A stretch of DNA of 60,000 nucleotides, from positions 1,055,926-1,115,925 of the forward strand of contig NC_087064.1 of NCBI RefSeq assembly GCF_963678635.1, in the 5' to 3' direction. The translations under genes were made by a program, and so were the position numbers. Numbering within the stretch: position 1 is the stretch's first letter; each line of letters opens with the position of its first letter. Positions 55,542-60,000 of the stretch are shown in pieces. The notes under the pieces are model-generated. The model saw only the letters and a list, made by a program, of their open reading frames with translations. It made no database searches and was not told where the DNA came from. The DNA comes from Symsagittifera roscoffensis. Taxonomy: Eukaryota; Xenacoelomorpha; Acoela; Convolutidae.

Positions 55542-55559
55542 AGACTTATGGTCGCACCA
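55542..55559 (-). promoter_or_regulatory. Primer-binding site of the giant element
   Basis: On the sense strand, two bases after the 5' LTR, the sequence TGGTGCGACCATAAGTCT begins with TGG. This pairs with the CCA end of a tRNA and is the standard place for the reverse-transcription primer. I cannot identify the tRNA. Confidence 0.6.
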
Positions 55560-55561
55560 GA

Positions 55562-55969
55562 TGAGTTATGACCGAAGTGTAACTCATAGAGTAATTTCGG
55601 ATAGGGTACACCGTCTGCTCGTCACGCTATCTTATTTTCGGCCGGATAGATTCGTGCAACTTCTTAGTCTAATACCGATCCTAATCTTACTCTTATACTA
55701 TCTAGTCTCAGGTTGTTTAACTAGTCTCTGCTAGGCTCAATAGATCTAGGGTATACTGGTTTATTGCGGCTGCTGAAGTGCTCGGGAGAGTCCAACTAAT
55801 TTCTAAGTTAAATTCAAATCTCTCTGGTGCTGAAATTACAAGTAACTTCAGCACTTACAAATAAGTGGGTTGTTAGTTAGATGGATCATGATTGGTTAAT
55901 ATTAAATACTTTACATTGGTAAAACATTTAATTTATCCAATCATAAAATGTAGTTTAGATCAGGTTCCA
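55562..55969 (-). repeat. 5' LTR of the giant element
   Basis: It is the upstream LTR for the minus-strand genes. Several CCAAT-like boxes occur at its start on the sense strand (attggataaat, ttaccaatg, aaccaatc). An AATAAA polyadenylation signal lies at 55760-55765 on the minus strand. No TATA box is certain. Confidence 0.92.
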
Positions 55970-55973
55970 TATT

Positions 55974-57480
55974 ATGGAAAAGAAAACGATCAGGCAATAT
56001 ATTTTTTTGTAACATCATCCACTCGCACATCCGCACTCGTTTGAGCAGTGAACTCTATGTTTTGATTATATCGTTCATTCGGTCTAGCACTTAGAAACTC
56101 TCAATTTATCAAGAAAATGCCCTCCCGGGCCGAGGTTGGGAAATTAGTTGCAACCATTAGGACTCAAAATAGGTATGTTGCGACCGTCGCTAACCAAAAC
56201 AGATATCTTCCCGCACCGGGCGCCCATGGGTCAAAATCTATTATTTTGCCATAATATGGTATGTATCTATAAAATTACAAAATAATCAATTATAATCCAT
56301 AAAATGGATTTTACTCTTAGTATTTTTAATGTCAATATAATCCCACCGGGTTGAAGTCCCATCGCTAATTATCAGTTTTTCTGTACTATCCCAGTGATTG
56401 CTATTTTCCAACGCCGATGCAGGTATAGTTCTTAAATTTTAGCATTGCTAAACCTGCGATTTTTCAGAGCTATTTCAGTAATGACTCCGTAGAAAATCAG
56501 CGCTAAAACGTATAAGAAAACTTAAATCATTCTAGTAGCTTTCAAAAGAGAGTGTGAGTTGATAAGCCCTTTAACTTCATTATAGCTAAGGCTTGGTTGC
56601 CGAGAGTTAGCATAAATATCTACAAAGTTGATTATTGCGGGATAGAAACTCGGTAGGTCGCTATTTTTGCCCAATGTGAGCTAAACCCAGGCTGTAAAGC
56701 AAGCATATTGCTTAAAAAAATTGTTGAGGGTGGCAATTTGGTACATGATAATTGCGTGGTTTAAGCTGGTATGGAGAACATTTTATTTTGCCGCAATCGG
56801 CACATTTCTTCATCATATTGATTTTGTCCGGTATATAGAAAAAAGATACTGTTTTGAAATTTCGTGTCTCAAACTCTGGACTTATTCATTGCCAATTAAT
56901 TTTTTTGAAACAGAAACTGCTGCGAACTTTACGAGAGCAATTATGCTGCAGTTTATTTTGCGAGTTTCGAAACCTAATTTGTTATTAGTTAATTTTTGAT
57001 TTTTTCACTAGATAACAATTAGAACAATTGTATGAAAAAATTGAAAATAAACTTAAGGAAATTTTTTTTCCAGAAAATTGTAACAATACAGTGTTGACTA
57101 TCATTGAAAAATTTGTTATTTATACAAAATTTCGGAAATAATCATTTTTAACCTATGTTGGGCTTATTAAGCATTCTGAATCACATTTTGGTAAAAAACG
57201 GAGCAACTCTTATTGCCCTGATTTATTTATCATCTATATTTGCCAAAAAATTGTTGTTCCGACTTTGAAAAAGATACAAAAAAGTTGTGGGATGTATTTT
57301 TTCTTTTGAACCATTTCGAATTTTTAAATAACCAATTTTTTAATCTTTCAATATTTTTGAGCTAAAATTTAAAAAAGATACTTCAGTTGCTATCTTTTTT
57401 CTTAAGTTTTTGGGGTTGAAAGATTGCCATTTTGACCAATTTGAGAAGATAATTAACGCGTGGTAGAATTCAAGTGATTG
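55974..57480. repeat. Dispersed repeat E, copy 2, right half
   Basis: It continues the alignment with copy 1 from about 32035 onwards (for example gttcattcggtctagcactt against gttcactcggtctctaaat), and later ttgccgcaatcgg. It ends in a diverged repeat A left arm (57280-57480: gattgccattttgaccaatttgag). No coding frame is supported; the 92-codon frame at 56721-56999 has no motif. Confidence 0.6.
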
Positions 57481-57778
57481 ATGCCTAAGCGGAGGTTTAG
57501 TCCGTCTAGGAAATAGTTCTGAATTAGTTACAGGCTTTTTAATTGGTATATTTAAATACTCTGGTATATTTAAAGAAATAATATCTCAAGACAAACTAAT
57601 TTTTTTTTGGTTTTTCTATCAATATTCTTACACCATACACTTTCTTACACCATACAGTGATAAAGCACTCCAATCATGAAAATTCCGTTTTCTTCGAAAA
57701 CCGGTTAAAATAATTTATACAATTCAACCAAAATTGTATCCGGTAATTATCCATATTTTAGATATGAAGAACAAAAAA

Positions 57779-57906
57779 GTGGATACTGAAGTGAAGGAAT
57801 GGGCGGAGTCGAAGGAGTGCAGCAAGTCGGTTTGTCTCAAAGTGGCCACACATGTGAACAAATACCAACTGAGGGAACTCAAGGAGTGGTTGAAGGCGGG
57901 GGTTCC
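57779..57906 (+). pseudogene. Second copy of the 15.45-kb ORF core
   Basis: The block agtggatactg...gggggttcc is nearly identical to 15450-15578, in the same orientation. It keeps the frame VDTEVKEWAESKECSKSVCL and on to LKEWLKAGVP. Flanks are unrelated on both sides. Upstream it follows gaacaaaaaag and downstream a poly-A-like run (ttacaaaaaaaaat), so it may be a copied exon or retrocopy fragment. Confidence 0.5.
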
Positions 57907-57996
57907 TATGTTACAAAAAAAAATATTAGTACGACCAAATTAAAAATCAAGCAGCAAATCATAAAAATGGCTGAAACAAAACATCAGAGAGCCCAG

Positions 57997-58260
57997 GGGC
58001 GGATGTAGGATTTTCTCGAGGCTGGGGATTTTCAAAAAATTTTTGAAACCTTTGTCGACCTTTTTTAGGTCGACCAAATTGATTTTTGAGCTCTCCCAAA
58101 GCACCGTTTGGTCCCTATTTTGACCAATTTTTCTGCGCCGCAAGGCGTTTTTGGGCACTTTTTGGAAAAATTTGACCAAAAAATCGCGTTTTTTTTGGCG
58201 CGCTCTCCCTCTCAAAAGCTAGTACATGGGCTCGAATCCCTGAGGGGAAGGAGAGGTTGT
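57997..58260. repeat. Repeat D copy (hAT-like left end)
   Basis: It begins caggggcggatgtaggattttctcgag, matching 24430 and 10197. The interior has gtcgacc repeats. The right end is not clear. A tRNA-like string gggctcgaatccc lies near 58230. Confidence 0.5.
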
Positions 58261-58300
58261 CAAGAGTCCCACCTCCCTCCTGAGAGAGCCATTACATGTA

Positions 58301-59414
58301 CGCGGGTTGATAAAAAATGCTTATCAAACTATTTCATATTATGAAAAAAGACTTATCATACTATTTCATAGACCAAAAAATACTATGAAAATAGCATGAT
58401 AAACATTTTTTCCATGCTATGAAATATTATGACAAGCATTTTTCCATACTATGAACTTGCATAATAAGCTTTTTTCTACAAATGAAAATATTAAAAATAT
58501 TTGTTTTGAAATTTTGTGTTTCGTCCGAAACACCAACCCTGGACTTTTTGTCATAAAAAAACCCAGAGTGTAACTGGCAGTTACCACGCAGATGAACTTC
58601 CATGGTGATATTTGCCTCCTACGTTAATTAGTTAAGTTTTCACATGGAATTATATATCAAAAACGTAACTTTTTAAATATGGCTAGATAGTTTTTGGTTT
58701 GAAAATTAATTGAGAAAAAGTCTGTTTTTTTTACAAATCTGAGAAAAAAGGCCTAAATTTTTACAATATTATTTTTATCTTAGCAAATGAAAAAAAAATA
58801 ATTGTATTTACAAAAAAAACAATTTTTTGTGATTTTTAGACTTTTTGGGTGAAAAAAAAATCAACCTGGACTACGTTATAAACACAAAAAGTCAAATTTT
58901 AAATGCAAAATTTTTTTTGCAAAAATTTATATTTGAGCACAAAAGCAAATTTGCAACCAAAAGAGGGATTGGAAACTTTTTTACCTCAAATTGGCCTTTT
59001 TGCTTCTGAAAAAATGCATATCATACAATTTTCTTATATGAATATTATATGATAAGCATTTTTTTGACCGAAATTAAAATCATGTTTTTGAGAGTCAATT
59101 GCATTCTTTCAACAAATTTTATTTAAACTCATCGTTAAAATAATTTTGAAGATTTTATTTTTTCTATAGCAAATTGCTTATCATACAATTTTCATATATG
59201 AAAATAGTATGATAAGCAATTTTTTACCAAAATTAAAATCATTTTTTTATTGAGCAGAAAGATTCAAAAGATGGAGATAGAACAGAAGTATTTCTCTAAA
59301 AACGTTTGATACCATTTTTAAATTTTGTATGAAAACTGTATGATACGCATTTTTTCCATAGTCGCCATATATGAAATTGTATGATAAGCATTTTTTTTAC
59401 GGACGTCAACCCGG
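58301..59414. mobile_element. Repeat B3
   Basis: It is bounded by gcgggttga and gtcaacccgg. Many near-palindromes of gcttatcatacaatttt / aaaattgtatgataagc lie at both ends (58310-58480 and 59010-59400). It is the same family as B1 and B2, and non-coding. Confidence 0.65.
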
Positions 59415-60000
59415 ATAGAGTTAGTTGACGCATCCGAAGTGGACACGAACTTTCTCTTCGCGTAATAATTTTCTCTTGATTTTTGTTTGCTTATTTCAAT
59501 GTTTTGGTCCGGTAACTTTTATTCTTTTATAGTTACACTTGAAAACATCGCAGCAAACACTTTATGTGACTGAGAGCTGAGATCGTTAAATATTTTATTA
59601 CGGTAAAAAAAATGTGTGCAATTTTTTTTCTGTAATCACTGAATAAAAACTAAACATGAGAGAAACAACAAAGAAACATGATCAAATTGAGGTGAAATCT
59701 TGATTCTTCAGGCTGCGTTTCAATGTTTCTGCCGTAATTTTTACTCCCATGTGCAAAGGTCATCTATAAAACAATCAACTTTTTTTCAGCTAGTGACAAA
59801 TTATTGCCACTAGGATGCCTCACTTCATGTTATAATGATGTTCTGTCAGAATGAATTGCAGGCTATGGTATGCATTCAAAGACAACTCCAAACATAGCTA
59901 GCAAAAAAAACTTGAATTAGGCAATGGCAAACTTGAACCTCCCAAAAATAATTGAAACTTTGGCAATTCGTTTTAACGCACTCAACTCAAGACATGATTA
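59415..60000. other. Intergenic end of the window
   Basis: The sequence is A/T-rich with no open frame of note and no recognisable repeat end. Confidence 0.5.

Larger units (their letters stand above)
37247..55969 (-). mobile_element. Giant (18.7 kb) Ty3/Gypsy-type, env-bearing LTR retroelement, apparently intact
   Basis: The two 408-bp LTRs (37247-37654 and 55562-55969) read identically by eye at a constant offset of 18,315. Their ends are TG...CA and they are flanked by tatt on both sides (37243-37246 and 55970-55973). All large frames lie on the minus strand. They include a complete Gag-Pol with all catalytic residues, an Env-like glycoprotein and several proteins of no family I know. Gypsy elements are normally 5-8 kb, so this one is two to three times the usual size. 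Identical LTRs and open frames point to a very recent insertion. The sense strand is rich in A and C and poor in G across the whole element, unlike the flanks. Single-frame Gag-Pol plus env resembles errantivirus-like or retrovirus-like elements, but the gene content is unusual. Confidence 0.93.

Noticed and set aside
58210-58240. Second B-box-like string (gggctcgaatccc)
   Set aside because: It is part of repeat D and no cloverleaf is visible.
1-60000. CRISPR array, bacterial operon or prophage
   Set aside because: No regularly spaced short repeats and no prokaryotic gene organisation are seen. Spliced exons and LTR elements show an animal genome.

Overview
The window looks like a piece of an AT-rich invertebrate-type animal genome. 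One intron-bearing gene for a secreted protein with EGF-like repeats can be assembled from canonical GT-AG exons whose phases agree. Almost everything else is transposable element, repeat or A/T-rich intergenic DNA. I cannot name the phylum from sequence alone. No ribosomal RNA gene, CRISPR array, convincing tRNA gene or bacterial-type operon is visible.

Layout. (1) 265-9351, minus strand: the 5' part of the EGF-repeat gene, eight coding exons including a 34-bp microexon. It runs off the left edge, and its introns hold repeat copies and a dead Ty3/Gypsy fragment (about 5770-7720). (2) 9360-16540: intergenic, with an 80-bp triple tandem repeat just upstream of the gene, repeat pieces, and a small plus-strand ORF (15428-15595) whose core recurs almost unchanged at 57779-57906. 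(3) 16545-23433: a 6.9-kb Ty3/Gypsy element with about 309-bp LTRs and 5-bp target duplications. It is old and inactivated, and its reverse transcriptase has lost catalytic aspartates. (4) 23440-37246: a patchwork of hairpin and terminal-inverted-repeat elements, a hAT-like MITE, a 5'-truncated LINE (25397-27225) and a large dispersed repeat (30890-33905, with a second copy from 36550). (5) 37247-55969: the centrepiece, an 18,723-bp minus-strand LTR retroelement with apparently identical 408-bp LTRs, TG...CA ends and a TATT target duplication. (6) 55974-60000: the other half of the repeat copy that the giant element split, the duplicated ORF core, and two more repeat copies.

The giant element. 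In sense order (right to left) it carries a 5' LTR, a primer-binding site, a 1.2-kb leader with repeated hairpins, a basic 155-aa protein, a 548-aa protein of unknown kind, a single-frame 2167-aa Gag-Pol (CCHC knuckle, DSG protease, YLDD reverse transcriptase, RNase H, HHCC + DDx35E integrase, GPY module), two small hydrophobic proteins, a 378-codon open frame with no methionine codon, an 872-aa Env-like glycoprotein, a 597-aa unknown protein, a short coding-like stretch and a 3' LTR. Two gene pairs are joined by ATGA stop-start overlaps. The intact frames and matching LTRs suggest a very recent insertion of a large, retrovirus-like (errantivirus-like) element with at least four genes that I cannot assign to any known family.
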